A model generated the notes under the pieces. The model was not told where the DNA came from and did not search any database. It worked only from the letters and a program-made list of their open reading frames with translations. A program made the position numbers and the translations under genes. A DNA stretch of 64,000 nt from Marinifilum sp. D714 (GTDB lineage Bacteria > Bacteroidota > Bacteroidia > Bacteroidales > Marinifilaceae). Location of the stretch: assembly GCF_030851345.1 (NCBI RefSeq), contig NZ_JALPNU010000008.1, positions 1-64,000 on the forward strand, in the 5' to 3' direction. Positions 54,885-63,182 of this stretch are shown here, in pieces. How positions within the stretch are numbered: position 1 is the first letter of the stretch; each line of letters starts with the position of its first letter.

Positions 54885-56198
54885 TTATACTGTAGTGTCA
54901 ATTTTCAATTTGAAAAGTTTTTCCATCACATCCTTCACATCACTCAAGTCAGGATTGATATCGAAAACATGGGAAGGTTTCAAATAAACCACCTCTTTTT
55001 CTCTTTTAAAGCGTTCTTCTCCTCCTCCTGTAATATTAAGCATTACATAATCATCCTTGTCCAACTTGCCCTCTTTGGCATAATTGATAAGAGTTGCTGT
55101 TGCAATAGCTGCTGCTGGATGAATATCATTACCTTCTGTTTCCTCAAAAATTCTGGCAGCTTCAGCAGCTTCTTCATTTGTAGCTTTAAGAACATCTCCA
55201 CCTGCATCTTTCATTGCATCGTACAATCCACCTATAATAGAGTATGGAGGCTTACGATTCGACAATACTTTGGCTACAATTTCCTCAACTTGTTTTCTCG
55301 CCAAATTATCATCCAATGGCAACATTTCTCTTGAATCTTCTTTCCATGCGTCGTGCATTGGCAAGAAAGGAGTATTTTGAGAAACCATTAATTTCATTTT
55401 GTTAGAACCAAATCTTCCGTCTTCAATAAAACGTAGGTTTGCTTCCCAAGCTGCAATGGCACCTGTTCCCGATCCAACTGCCTGGAAATAGTAATCAGGA
55501 ATTTTCCCTATTTCAGTAACTGCTGAATTAACTGTACATGCCATACCATCGCGACGAGCTACATTTTTTGCACCTCCTTCAGCAATAAACCCATCAAGCT
55601 GGCAAGCTAAATTCGAAAGATGAATTGCATCGAAATAATCGCTTCCAGATTTGGTTACCACAAGTCTTACATTGTCTTTAATTGGTTCATCAAACCATAG
55701 TGCATTAATGTTATCTTCCGGCACACACAATAACAATGGAATATTATTATCTGAACATACTCTGGCAAATGCTCTTGCCGTATTACCTGCCGATGCAACG
55801 ACCAAAATATTATTATCATCATCTAAACGACCACCAACCGAATAAGCTTCAGTCTCCTTGAAGGAGCAAGTTCTGAAGTTAGCTCCTTTTTCAGGCCAAT
55901 ATCCACTAAAAGTGATGTAAAGATTATTCAAACCAAGGTACTTTGCCAAACCTTCACTCCTATAAGTTGCAGGCGCAGAAGATCCTTCCAATGTTTTGTG
56001 AACTGGCAACCAATCGGAAAATTTATAAATCCCTAAAGAATTATCCTTTACTTCAATCTGTTTTTTATCGTAAATTGCTCTAATTAAACAAGGTTTATCT
56101 TCACCGGGAGCATCAAGAGTCCATCCTTCGTCCTCAAATCTCTTACCCGTTTCTAGCGACTCCAAAATATAGTCGGTTGGTCGAAAATCTTTTGCCAT
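54885..56198 (-). CDS. Probable cysteate synthase (threonine synthase-like)
   Basis: This 437-residue PLP enzyme belongs to the threonine-synthase-like fold: TFSGYWPEKGANFRTCSFKE holds the PLP Lys (CSFKE), VVASAGNTARAFA the phosphate cup and QAVGSGTGAIAAWE a second glycine loop. The overall pattern fits cysteate synthase, which makes L-cysteate from O-phosphoserine and sulfite. In Bacteroidota cysteate feeds sulfonolipid (capnine) synthesis. A plain threonine synthase is less likely because the usual N-terminal threonine-synthase region is missing. The gene stands alone; the acyltransferase step is not in this window. Confidence 0.7.
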   Translation of the reverse strand: MAKDFRPTDYILESLETGKRFEDEGWTLDAPGEDKPCLIRAIYDKKQIEVKDNSLGIYKFSDWLPVHKTLEGSSAPATYRSEGLAKYLGLNNLYITFSGYWPEKGANFRTCSFKETEAYSVGGRLDDDNNILVVASAGNTARAFARVCSDNNIPLLLCVPEDNINALWFDEPIKDNVRLVVTKSGSDYFDAIHLSNLACQLDGFIAEGGAKNVARRDGMACTVNSAVTEIGKIPDYYFQAVGSGTGAIAAWEANLRFIEDGRFGSNKMKLMVSQNTPFLPMHDAWKEDSREMLPLDDNLARKQVEEIVAKVLSNRKPPYSIIGGLYDAMKDAGGDVLKATNEEAAEAARIFEETEGNDIHPAAAIATATLINYAKEGKLDKDDYVMLNITGGGEERFKREKEVVYLKPSHVFDINPDLSDVKDVMEKLFKLKIDTTV

Positions 56199-56452
56199 TT
56201 TTACTTGTATTGATTTTGAAGATGTAAAAATAGTGATTTTACTGTATTGATAAAGTTTTTATCCTCTTTTTACTGTTCTTGGATCTGGATTACTCGGAAA
56301 ACGAATTGATGAACAGTTTTTTTAAATTACATTTAATTTATCTTGCCTTTTTCTTCCTTCATCTTCAATATTCCAAAACTTTTAAGATTAAATTAGAAGA
56401 ATTATTAAAAATAAAAGGTGCTGTATGATTTATAATGGGTAACTCTAAAAAA
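56199..56452. other. Spacer before the 9-bp repeats
   Basis: This A/T-rich stretch lies between the start of the cysteate synthase gene and the repeat element. I see no gene in it. It should hold the cysteate synthase promoter on the minus strand. Confidence 0.35.
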
Positions 56453-56603
56453 GTGCCTAAAGTACTTAGAATACTTGGAGTACTTAAAGTATTAGTACGA
56501 TAATTTTTTTTAATCAGTTTATTCAATACAAGCTTAAATGAGTGATTGTAATGTTTATACCATACATTTTATGTACTTAAGGCACTTTAAGTATTTTAAG
56601 TAC
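56453..56603. repeat. Mirrored 9-bp tandem repeats, locus 2
   Basis: Five contiguous 9-mers run forward from 56453: GTGCCTAAA, GTACTTAGA, ATACTTGGA, GTACTTAAA and GTATTAGTA. Four run in the opposite direction at 56568-56603. Read on the minus strand they are GTACTTAAA, ATACTTAAA, GTGCCTTAA and GTACATAAA. The opposite arm has the same unit order as at locus 1 (43136-43171), so both are copies of one element. The central 70 bp are unique. Confidence 0.88.
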
Positions 56604-56710
56604 TATTTTGTAACTCACCACTAAAAATCTTATAGAACCAAAATATTTTTTCGGATTTCATACTTAATTTTTTTGCAAAATCATATCTTTAATAATCAAA
56701 ATAAAGAACA

Positions 56711-57688
56711 ATGACAGTAAACTGGGGAATATTAGGGGCTGGAAAGATAGCTGGCAAATTTGCAAATGACTTTAAAGTTGTACCAAACGGTAAAATCATT
56801 GCTATAGCTTCTCGTTCAGAAGCAAAAGCAAATCATTTTGCAAGTCAATATAATATCGAACACTCTTACTCATCCTACGAAAAGATGATGGAGAATCCGG
56901 ATATTCAAGTTGTTTACGTAGCCACTCCTCACAACTTTCATTTTGAACATGCTAGCCTATGTCTTAACAATGGCAAAGCTGTATTATGCGAAAAGCCAGT
57001 TTGTGTTAACTCCGAAGAATTTGAAGCCTTAAGTCGCTTGGCAAAAGAAAAGAACTTATTCTTTATGGAAGGCATATGGACCTATTATTTACCTGCCATA
57101 TTAAAAACAATGGAATGGATACATTCGGGTAAAATTGGTGATGTGCTACAATTGCAGGTAAGTTTTGGCTTCGTGGGTAATCTGAACAAAGAAGGCAGGC
57201 TGGCAAATCCTGATTTAGCCGGAGGTGCATTACTTGATATAGGAATTTACGGTGTTGCGATTTCTGAGCTGGTTTTTAATGACAAAATAGAAAGCATTCA
57301 AAGTTTAGCCCATATTGGTAATACTGGTGTTGACGAATACAATAGCATACAGCTGAAGTATATGAATGGTGGGTTAGCACAAATTTCGAGTTCATTTCTC
57401 TCTAATATGAAGAATGAAGCGGTTATTTATGGTACCAAAGGTCGTATTGAGATTCCTAAGTTTTGGATGGCAAAAACATCTAAGCTAATTGTTGCTGATG
57501 AAGTATTGGAGTTTGAAGATGAAAGTAAAGAGATGGGTTATAACTACGAAGCCTATGCAGTTGGAGAACTAATTAAAAAAGGCAGATTGGAAAGTTCTGT
57601 TATTCCTATTTGGAAGAGCAAAAAAACATTATCAACTCTTGATAAAATTAGAGATCAGATCAAATTAAAATATCCTTTTGAAAATTGA
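56711..57688 (+). CDS. Gfo/Idh/MocA-family oxidoreductase
   Basis: The 325-residue protein has the N-terminal nucleotide-binding fold (WGILGAGKIAGKFAND), the family EKP motif (AVLCEKPVCVN; Lys about residue 94), VYVATPHNFH, and the C-terminal GGALLDIGIYGV. Members oxidise or reduce sugars, inositols or related compounds with NAD(P). The substrate is unknown. The downstream small gene begins immediately after its stop. Confidence 0.9.
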   Translation: MTVNWGILGAGKIAGKFANDFKVVPNGKIIAIASRSEAKANHFASQYNIEHSYSSYEKMMENPDIQVVYVATPHNFHFEHASLCLNNGKAVLCEKPVCVNSEEFEALSRLAKEKNLFFMEGIWTYYLPAILKTMEWIHSGKIGDVLQLQVSFGFVGNLNKEGRLANPDLAGGALLDIGIYGVAISELVFNDKIESIQSLAHIGNTGVDEYNSIQLKYMNGGLAQISSSFLSNMKNEAVIYGTKGRIEIPKFWMAKTSKLIVADEVLEFEDESKEMGYNYEAYAVGELIKKGRLESSVIPIWKSKKTLSTLDKIRDQIKLKYPFEN

Positions 57689-57690
57689 AT

Positions 57691-58158
57691 ATGGACCAAA
57701 ACGAAATCATATTAGGCAAAGGCATCTCTGGAGTCAATTTTGGTATGATACAAGCCGAAGTTGAAAAAATATTGGGTAAAGCTGATGAAGTTGGAGAATA
57801 TTCACTTTCTCCAAGTGAAAACAGTATTACTCTATTTTATAATAGCAAAGGTTTAAGTTTTACTTTCGAATCTGTTGATCAGTTCAGATTGAGCTACATT
57901 TCAATCTATCACACACAATACCACATCTTTAACTTTATAAAAATAGGATTATCAAAACGTAACCTTTTGGATGAACTAGAGCTTTTTCAGCTCGGTAAAC
58001 CAGAATTCGAAAAGGCTGACTCCGAAGAATTTCCTACTCATGAATTAATCTATTTCCCAAATGAAAATCTGCACCTTTGGTTAGATGATGGAAAAATTTC
58101 GGAAATTCAATTTGGACCGTTCTGGGAAGATATGAAAACCATAGTTTGGGAAGATTAG
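57691..58158 (+). CDS. Hypothetical protein with SmpA-like start, 155 aa
   Basis: The small cytoplasmic protein begins with ISGVNFGMIQAEVEKILGKADE, shown here in part as GVNFGM and EVEKILGKADE. This pattern (FGMxxxEVxxxLGxPxx) is like the SmpA/OmlA or BLIP-like fold, and part of it seems repeated near residues 90-115 (IKIGLSKRNLLDELELF). There is no signal peptide. A TTG at 57685 would overlap the upstream stop, but ATG 57691 is simpler. It is probably co-transcribed with the oxidoreductase gene. Confidence 0.55.
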   Translation: MDQNEIILGKGISGVNFGMIQAEVEKILGKADEVGEYSLSPSENSITLFYNSKGLSFTFESVDQFRLSYISIYHTQYHIFNFIKIGLSKRNLLDELELFQLGKPEFEKADSEEFPTHELIYFPNENLHLWLDDGKISEIQFGPFWEDMKTIVWED

Positions 58159-58360
58159 TAAATTGCTCCAACAATTTATTCTGTAAAAGAAGTTCTTTCT
58201 AGTCTCAATTTTTATAACTTGCAGCCGATTTCAGATAAATCACACAACTAAATTTACTTCCTAATCAAAGTGCTCAAATTTTCTTTTGAGCAAAAGATGG
58301 TTTTGTTAATAATCTTAAAACAGTTGAATTGAAATAATTCTCCTGCGCAAAACCATAAAC

Positions 58361-59983
58361 ATGAATAAACTATCGTATGAGCATGGTAGCTCAGAAATGC
58401 CACTTTTAGGCGAAACCATTACTGAAAGATTAAGAAGAACCGTGGAGCAATTCCCAGACAGAGAAGCTTTAGTTGTTCCATACCAAAATTATCGTGCCAC
58501 CTATCAGGAGTTCTGGAACCAAATTGAGGAAATCGCAAAAGGCTTATTGGCTTTTGGCGTAAAAAAAGGTGATCGTGTAGGAGTTTGGTCTCCAAACCGA
58601 CACGAGTGGGTAATAGTGCAATTTGCAACTGCCAGAATTGGCGCCATATTGGTCAATGTAAATCCAGCCTACAAGGCATCTGAATTGAAATTTGCCTTAC
58701 GTCAATCGGAGATCAGCCTGCTAATCATGTCCAAAAACTTTAGAAAAACAAATTACTTTGAAATCATTCAGGAAGTTCGAAAATCCTGTATTCATCTAAA
58801 GCAAATTGTAATTCTTGATAGGGATTGGCAAGCTTTAATTGAAGCTGGAAAAAGAATCTCTACCCAGGAAGTTGAAGACATTGAAGCCACCTTACAATTC
58901 GATGATCCGATTAATATTCAATACACATCCGGAACAACAGGATTTCCAAAAGGAGCTACATTAACTCATCACAACATTCTGAATAATGGTTACTTTATTG
59001 GCGAAAGATTGCATTACACGGAAAAAGATAGAGTCTGCATTCCTGTTCCCTTTTACCACTGTTTTGGAATGGTATTGGGAAACCTTGCCTGCATTACACA
59101 TGGTTCGGCAATGATTATTCCTGGTGAAGCCTTTGAGGCAGAAACCGTTTTAAAAACCGTTCAGGATGAGAAATGTACCTCTTTATACGGTGTTCCTCTG
59201 ATGTTTATTGCCGAATTGGAACATCCCAACTTCGAAAAATACAACATGAGTAGTTTGAGAACTGGAATTATGGCCGGAGCTTCTTGTCCTGAAAAAGCGA
59301 TGCGCGAGGTACAAGAAAAAATGAATATGAAAGATGTTGCCATTTGCTATGGAATGACGGAAACCTCACCTGTTTCTACTCAAACTTTCGTGGATGATCA
59401 ATTGGATAAAAGAGTTAGCACCGTTGGTCGTGTTCATCCACATCAGGAAATTAAAATCATTGATCCTACAACTGGAAAAATTGTACCACGTGGAGAAAGT
59501 GGAGAGTTTTGTACCAGAGGTTATTCGGTAATGTTAAAATACTGGAACAACGAAGAAGCAACCAATGCAGTTATCGATGATGCAGGTTGGATGCACACTG
59601 GCGATGTAGCAAGTATGGATGATGAAGGCTATGTTACCATTACTGGTAGAATTAAGGATATGATCATTAGAGGTGGTGAGAACATCTCTCCTTTCGAAAT
59701 TGAGGAGTATTTGCACACACACGAAGCCATTAGTGAGGTTTACGTGATTGGTGTTCCCGATTACAAATATGGCGAAGTAGTGATGGCCTGGATTAAATTC
59801 AAGGAAGGAAAATCTGTCAGTGAAGATGAACTTCGCGAGTACTGTAAAGGACAAATTGCAACCTACAAAATTCCAAAGTACTTCAAATTCACAAAAGAAT
59901 TTCCAACAACGGTTACTGGAAAGATTAGAAAAGTAGAAATGCGAGAGATATCAAGCCGTGAACTAGAATTGGTTGGAAGATAA
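58361..59983 (+). CDS. Acyl-CoA synthetase (AMP-binding)
   Basis: The 540-residue enzyme is a fatty-acid-type AMP-forming CoA ligase. It shows [11 protein letters not shown] (ATP loop), [29 protein letters not shown] (broken here at HTGDVA), [14 protein letters not shown] and the C-terminal catalytic Lys in [13 protein letters not shown]. The closest types are medium-chain acyl-CoA ligases rather than Acs. Substrate is inferred only to class level. It stands alone and ends at a strong hairpin. Confidence 0.88.
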   Translation: MNKLSYEHGSSEMPLLGETITERLRRTVEQFPDREALVVPYQNYRATYQEFWNQIEEIAKGLLAFGVKKGDRVGVWSPNRHEWVIVQFATARIGAILVNVNPAYKASELKFALRQSEISLLIMSKNFRKTNYFEIIQEVRKSCIHLKQIVILDRDWQALIEAGKRISTQEVEDIEATLQFDDPINIQYTSGTTGFPKGATLTHHNILNNGYFIGERLHYTEKDRVCIPVPFYHCFGMVLGNLACITHGSAMIIPGEAFEAETVLKTVQDEKCTSLYGVPLMFIAELEHPNFEKYNMSSLRTGIMAGASCPEKAMREVQEKMNMKDVAICYGMTETSPVSTQTFVDDQLDKRVSTVGRVHPHQEIKIIDPTTGKIVPRGESGEFCTRGYSVMLKYWNNEEATNAVIDDAGWMHTGDVASMDDEGYVTITGRIKDMIIRGGENISPFEIEEYLHTHEAISEVYVIGVPDYKYGEVVMAWIKFKEGKSVSEDELREYCKGQIATYKIPKYFKFTKEFPTTVTGKIRKVEMREISSRELELVGR

Positions 59984-59984
59984 A

Positions 59985-60012
59985 AAATTTCCCGGCTCAG
60001 CTTTGAGCCGGG
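59985..60012. terminator. Terminator between convergent genes
   Basis: CCCGGCTCA (59991-59999) pairs with TGAGCCGGG (60004-60012). The better T-run (from AAAAAATTT) is on the minus-strand side, where it ends the secreted protein gene at 60020; the acyl-CoA ligase also ends here. Confidence 0.85.
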
Positions 60013-60019
60013 ACTTTAT

Positions 60020-61102
60020 TTAAAACTTTAGTTGGTCTGCGATTGTTAAGGCTTGAGATTTTGTCATTTTTGGCATACTTACTATTGATATAAGCATATC
60101 TTCTGAAGGATACTCAATAATCAATGCAGAAGCATTCATATTGCTCCCATCATCGTCAATGGCATCCCCAAAATGCATTTTTTTCCCTTGATGTGTAAAA
60201 TGACTGTAAGCAGCCAGCTCCTCTTGTGCCTCATCTGATTCAACATCTTTATTTGAACTGGCAACAATGGTAAAGTTTTCTGTCATTGTTTTTGTGAAAG
60301 ACGCAATATATTGCCCATCTACATTAAAAACGGCTGATTTTTTAAAGTTGCTGTACTTTACTTTCCCAACAACATCCTGAAATTCATTGTATGGATATTC
60401 AACTGGAAATATTTCTTCATCCGAATCATACTCCATCTCCTCTTCTGAAAACATGTCTAACGATTGGCCCAACCTCATTTCAGGTTCATTCCAACTTATA
60501 TCTTCAGGAATCTCAAAAGTTGATGATGGAATTTTTATATTCTCATCAAACTTAAGCGCTACCTCATGGTTCTCAACACCCATCATTTTTGCCTCGGATT
60601 TTAAAACAACTCCTTTATAAATCCAAACTGTTGCTCCCAAAACCTTAATTTTTTCACAGCTTCTGTTAAAAAACTCTGAAGTACCTAATCTTTGGCCTCC
60701 AAAGGCTTCCAACAATTCATCCGCAATCTCTTTTTTCTGAGCATCCGACATGTTTTCCAAAGCTGAATAATATTCGGGTGAAATAACGGTTTCCAGTTTT
60801 GTTCCGGTATGATTCAATTGATTTACCTCATAAATCACACCATCCTTGACTATCTTTAATGTGTGCTTTTTTTCTGAGGATTCAATTCCAAAAACTTTAA
60901 CTTTTGTTTCGGACTTTACCTCTTCTTTGTAAAGTTTCCCATAATCATCAAACCATATCAAACGCTGCCCTTTTGTTGCACCGCTCAATTTCATTTCCAC
61001 ATAGCCTGATTTTACCATAAATTTATTGCTCGAATATTGAGCAAAAGCGTTATTGCCAATACAAATAATTACAGCAAATAAGATTAATTGAATTTTCCTC
61101 AT
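60020..61102 (-). CDS. Secreted hypothetical protein, 360 aa
   Basis: A clear signal peptide (IQLILFAVIICIGNNAFAQ) precedes a beta-rich body. The middle contains NRSCEKIKVLGATVWIYKGV and, near residues 180-205, a DENIKIPSSTFEIPEDI stretch of the kind found in lipoprotein-carrier-like (DUF4412) domains. An acidic run (EEEMEYDSDEEIF) follows. The likeness to DUF4412 is weak, so no function is assigned. It stands alone. Confidence 0.6.
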   Translation of the reverse strand: MRKIQLILFAVIICIGNNAFAQYSSNKFMVKSGYVEMKLSGATKGQRLIWFDDYGKLYKEEVKSETKVKVFGIESSEKKHTLKIVKDGVIYEVNQLNHTGTKLETVISPEYYSALENMSDAQKKEIADELLEAFGGQRLGTSEFFNRSCEKIKVLGATVWIYKGVVLKSEAKMMGVENHEVALKFDENIKIPSSTFEIPEDISWNEPEMRLGQSLDMFSEEEMEYDSDEEIFPVEYPYNEFQDVVGKVKYSNFKKSAVFNVDGQYIASFTKTMTENFTIVASSNKDVESDEAQEELAAYSHFTHQGKKMHFGDAIDDDGSNMNASALIIEYPSEDMLISIVSMPKMTKSQALTIADQLKF

Positions 61103-61339
61103 TTTAAAAAAAATTGGTTTAAAGTGATATCAATAGTTTTTTTCGATAAAAACTAAATTTAACAGAAAGACTAAATTAAGCATATTGAAATTCTATACAA
61201 AATATCTTTCTTAAAACAAATCATCTTTATTCTATACCTCATGAGATAGGTAATAAAAAGAATTAAACCTGTTACAATCAGGAGTCACTTTCACCATCAC
61301 TGCACCAAACTTAAGTTTTTATCTATCCATCTTTGTTAC

Positions 61340-61528
61340 AACAAAAATTCACTCCTCATAAATGAAAACCCATTTGTTGTAAATACGGTAAATCAATCGA
61401 AGAAAAATGTTTATGTAGATAAAGTTGAATTAAACGGTAAAGTTCTTGCCAACTTTACTATTAGGCACTCTGAAATTATGAATGGTGGTGAAATCACTTT
61501 TTATATGAGCGATACTCCAAAAAAATAA
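61340..61528 (+). pseudogene. C-terminal remnant of a GH92-like glycoside hydrolase
   Basis: One plus-strand frame reads NKNSLLINENPFVVNTVNQ, then NVYVDKVELNGKVLANFTIR, then HSEIMNGGEITFYMSD and a stop at 61526-61528. This matches the usual end of GH92 alpha-mannosidases (..N.YI.S..LNGK......I.H..I..GG.L.F.MG..P). The frame has no ATG upstream before a stop at 61247-61249, so the rest of the gene is lost. A well-kept terminator follows at 61547-61577. The family assignment rests on about 60 residues. Confidence 0.6.
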
Positions 61529-61546
61529 GAACTGATAATTTCATTT

Positions 61547-61577
61547 AAAACCTCGGGATTTAATCTTGAGGTTTTTT
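61547..61577 (+). terminator. Terminator of the lost GH92-like gene
   Basis: AAAACCTC (61547-61554) pairs with GAGGTTTT (61568-61575); the inner bases extend the stem through two G-U pairs. T residues follow. No intact gene uses it, which supports the pseudogene reading. Confidence 0.85.
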
Positions 61578-61765
61578 ATCCCATAAAAACCTGTCAATCT
61601 AATTGTTACAAATACTATTGTGCAACACAACATAAAGCCCTAAAAGGACGCATATCAGCTACACAGCACTACTGATCACGAACTTACACTTTTCAAAGCA
61701 AAATGTTGTACAGTAGGTATGTTTTTAAACTACAATCGGCTTTAATTACCTGCTAGGCATTTTGT

Positions 61766-61773
61766 TAGTTTTG
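61766..61773 (+). promoter_or_regulatory. Predicted -7 element of satP
   Basis: TAGTTTTG fits TAnnTTTG and would place the transcription start near 61780, about 26 bp before the ATG. The -33 element is not convincing. Confidence 0.45.
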
Positions 61774-61805
61774 CCGCTCAATCTAAGATAAAATTAACTT
61801 TAGTA

Positions 61806-62402
61806 ATGAACAACGTAAAATTAGGAAATCCGGCTGTTGTCGGACTTGGAGGATTTGGTTTAAGTACCATTTTATTACAATTGCATAACCTTGGACTGTG
61901 TGGATTAGGTCCGGTATTGGCTGTAGGTTTTGCATTTGGCGGAATTGCTCAATTGTGCGCAGGTCTTTTAGAACACAAAAATGCGAACAACTTTGGTTTT
62001 GCAGCATTTTCAGCTTATGGATCTTTCTGGATTGCCATAGGAATTGTATGGATGTTAAACCACTTTGGAATCTACAAATCTACCGGAACTGATGTAGGTT
62101 ATTTTTTATTAGCCTATACATTCTTCACAATCATTCTTTGGTTTGCTTCACTATTCATTCACGGAGCAATGGCAACTACTTTCAGTATTTTAGTGCTAGG
62201 ATTCATCCTATTGGATTTAGGACACTTTGGATTCCCAGCAATGAATACAGTTGCAGCTTACGTACTAATTGCATGTGCACTTGCAGCTTGGTACATGATG
62301 GCAGCAATAATTATTAACGGTGTTGCTGGCAGAACCATTTTAGGAGTTGGCGAAGCATGGCTTAAAGCTGGAGAAAAAGAAGTAATTCCTGCAACAAAAT
62401 AG
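61806..62402 (+). CDS. satP: Acetate uptake transporter, GPR1/FUN34/YaaH family
   Basis: The 198-residue membrane protein matches SatP (YaaH): the N-terminal NPAVVGLGGFGLST is the family NPAPLGL-type motif, and six hydrophobic segments follow at the expected places. SatP takes up acetate and succinate with protons. With acs at 51543 it forms an acetate-use pair, though they are 8 kb apart. It is preceded by a predicted -7 element and ends at a long hairpin. Confidence 0.9.
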   Translation: MNNVKLGNPAVVGLGGFGLSTILLQLHNLGLCGLGPVLAVGFAFGGIAQLCAGLLEHKNANNFGFAAFSAYGSFWIAIGIVWMLNHFGIYKSTGTDVGYFLLAYTFFTIILWFASLFIHGAMATTFSILVLGFILLDLGHFGFPAMNTVAAYVLIACALAAWYMMAAIIINGVAGRTILGVGEAWLKAGEKEVIPATK

Positions 62403-62434
62403 ACAGAGTTTACGACTCTATTATAAGACATTAA

Positions 62435-62470
62435 AAAAGGGAAATTGGATGATATCCAATTTCCCTTTTG
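62435..62470. terminator. Bidirectional terminator
   Basis: AAAAGGGAAATTGGAT (62435-62450) and ATCCAATTTCCCTTTT (62454-62469) form a perfect 16-bp stem with a 3-nt loop. It lies between the convergent satP and monooxygenase-fold genes. Confidence 0.9.
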
Positions 62471-62566
62471 TTTTATCTGGTTATCTTTAAAGATATCTAC
62501 AATTGAGAGTCCGAACTTTAGTCGGAATCTCAAACTATAAAATCGTAATTATTAATTTGTAATTGA

Positions 62567-62881
62567 TTACGGCAACAACTCTTTGTGCAAGGTCACCTCA
62601 AACTCATTTACGTGATGTGGTTTGCCATCATTAAAGAATTCTACAATATATGGTGTATTACAGTGCGCATCAAAAGTTACCTGATCGTACCACTTTTCGA
62701 TAAAAGTGATTCTATTTGGCTCATCGATACATTGGTTTAATTCATAACGAATGCATCCACCCTCTTGCAATGTCATTGGAATTAAAGAATGAAGATTTTT
62801 AATCAACTGATCAACTTCTCCTTCTTTGGCTATAAATTTGGCGATACACACCAATTGTGTCTCGTTTTTTCTGATTTCCAT
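62567..62881 (-). CDS. Antibiotic biosynthesis monooxygenase (YgiN-like) fold protein
   Basis: The 104-residue protein fits the ABM domain: LVCIAKFIAKEGEVDQLIKN, GCIRYELNQCIDEPNRITF and EKWYDQVTFDAHCNTPYI are the landmarks (shown partly; key residues E, W and H). Members act as small quinol or heme-linked monooxygenases, or have no known substrate. It stands alone, convergent with satP, with which it shares a terminator. Confidence 0.85.
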   Translation of the reverse strand: MEIRKNETQLVCIAKFIAKEGEVDQLIKNLHSLIPMTLQEGGCIRYELNQCIDEPNRITFIEKWYDQVTFDAHCNTPYIVEFFNDGKPHHVNEFEVTLHKELLP

Positions 62882-63127
62882 TTGTCTTTTCTGTTTAATT
62901 AAATGAATTCGAAATCAAACTTAAGAAAAAATAGACAAGCATTCATGATAAGGAAAAATATTTCGGTGCTCTGCACCTTAAAAACAAGAATATAATACAG
63001 GGCTACAAATATTACGAAACTCTGCTGCTTTGTGCGTACAAAAGATATTGTGATTAGCAATGACTGTTTGCCCATCCTACTTTTGACTATTGGACCATTC
63101 ACCTTTTGGACTATTCAAGACTATCAA
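62882..63127. other. Spacer with an imperfect 23-bp repeat
   Basis: No gene is visible. CTTTTGACTATTGGACCATT (63080) and CTTTTGGACTATTCAAGAC (63103) are two loosely similar units 23 bp apart. A small GGTGC-TCT-GCACC hairpin occurs near 62966. The promoter of the monooxygenase-fold gene must lie here. Confidence 0.4.
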
Positions 63128-63157
63128 ATAAAAATGCCGTCCCAAATGGAACGGCAT
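63128..63157 (-). terminator. Rho-independent terminator
   Basis: On the minus strand ATGCCGT pairs with ACGGCAT (63151-63157 with 63134-63140), with an inner CCA/TGG stem, followed by TTTTATTTG. It ends the DUF3360 gene. Confidence 0.85.
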
Positions 63158-63182
63158 CCTATATTGATCTAATTACTATCAA

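Noticed and set aside
54804-55334. 176-codon plus-strand frame opposite the cysteate synthase gene
   Set aside because: It covers the terminator and the antisense of a well-supported enzyme gene, and its Cys/Phe-rich product is typical of antisense frames.
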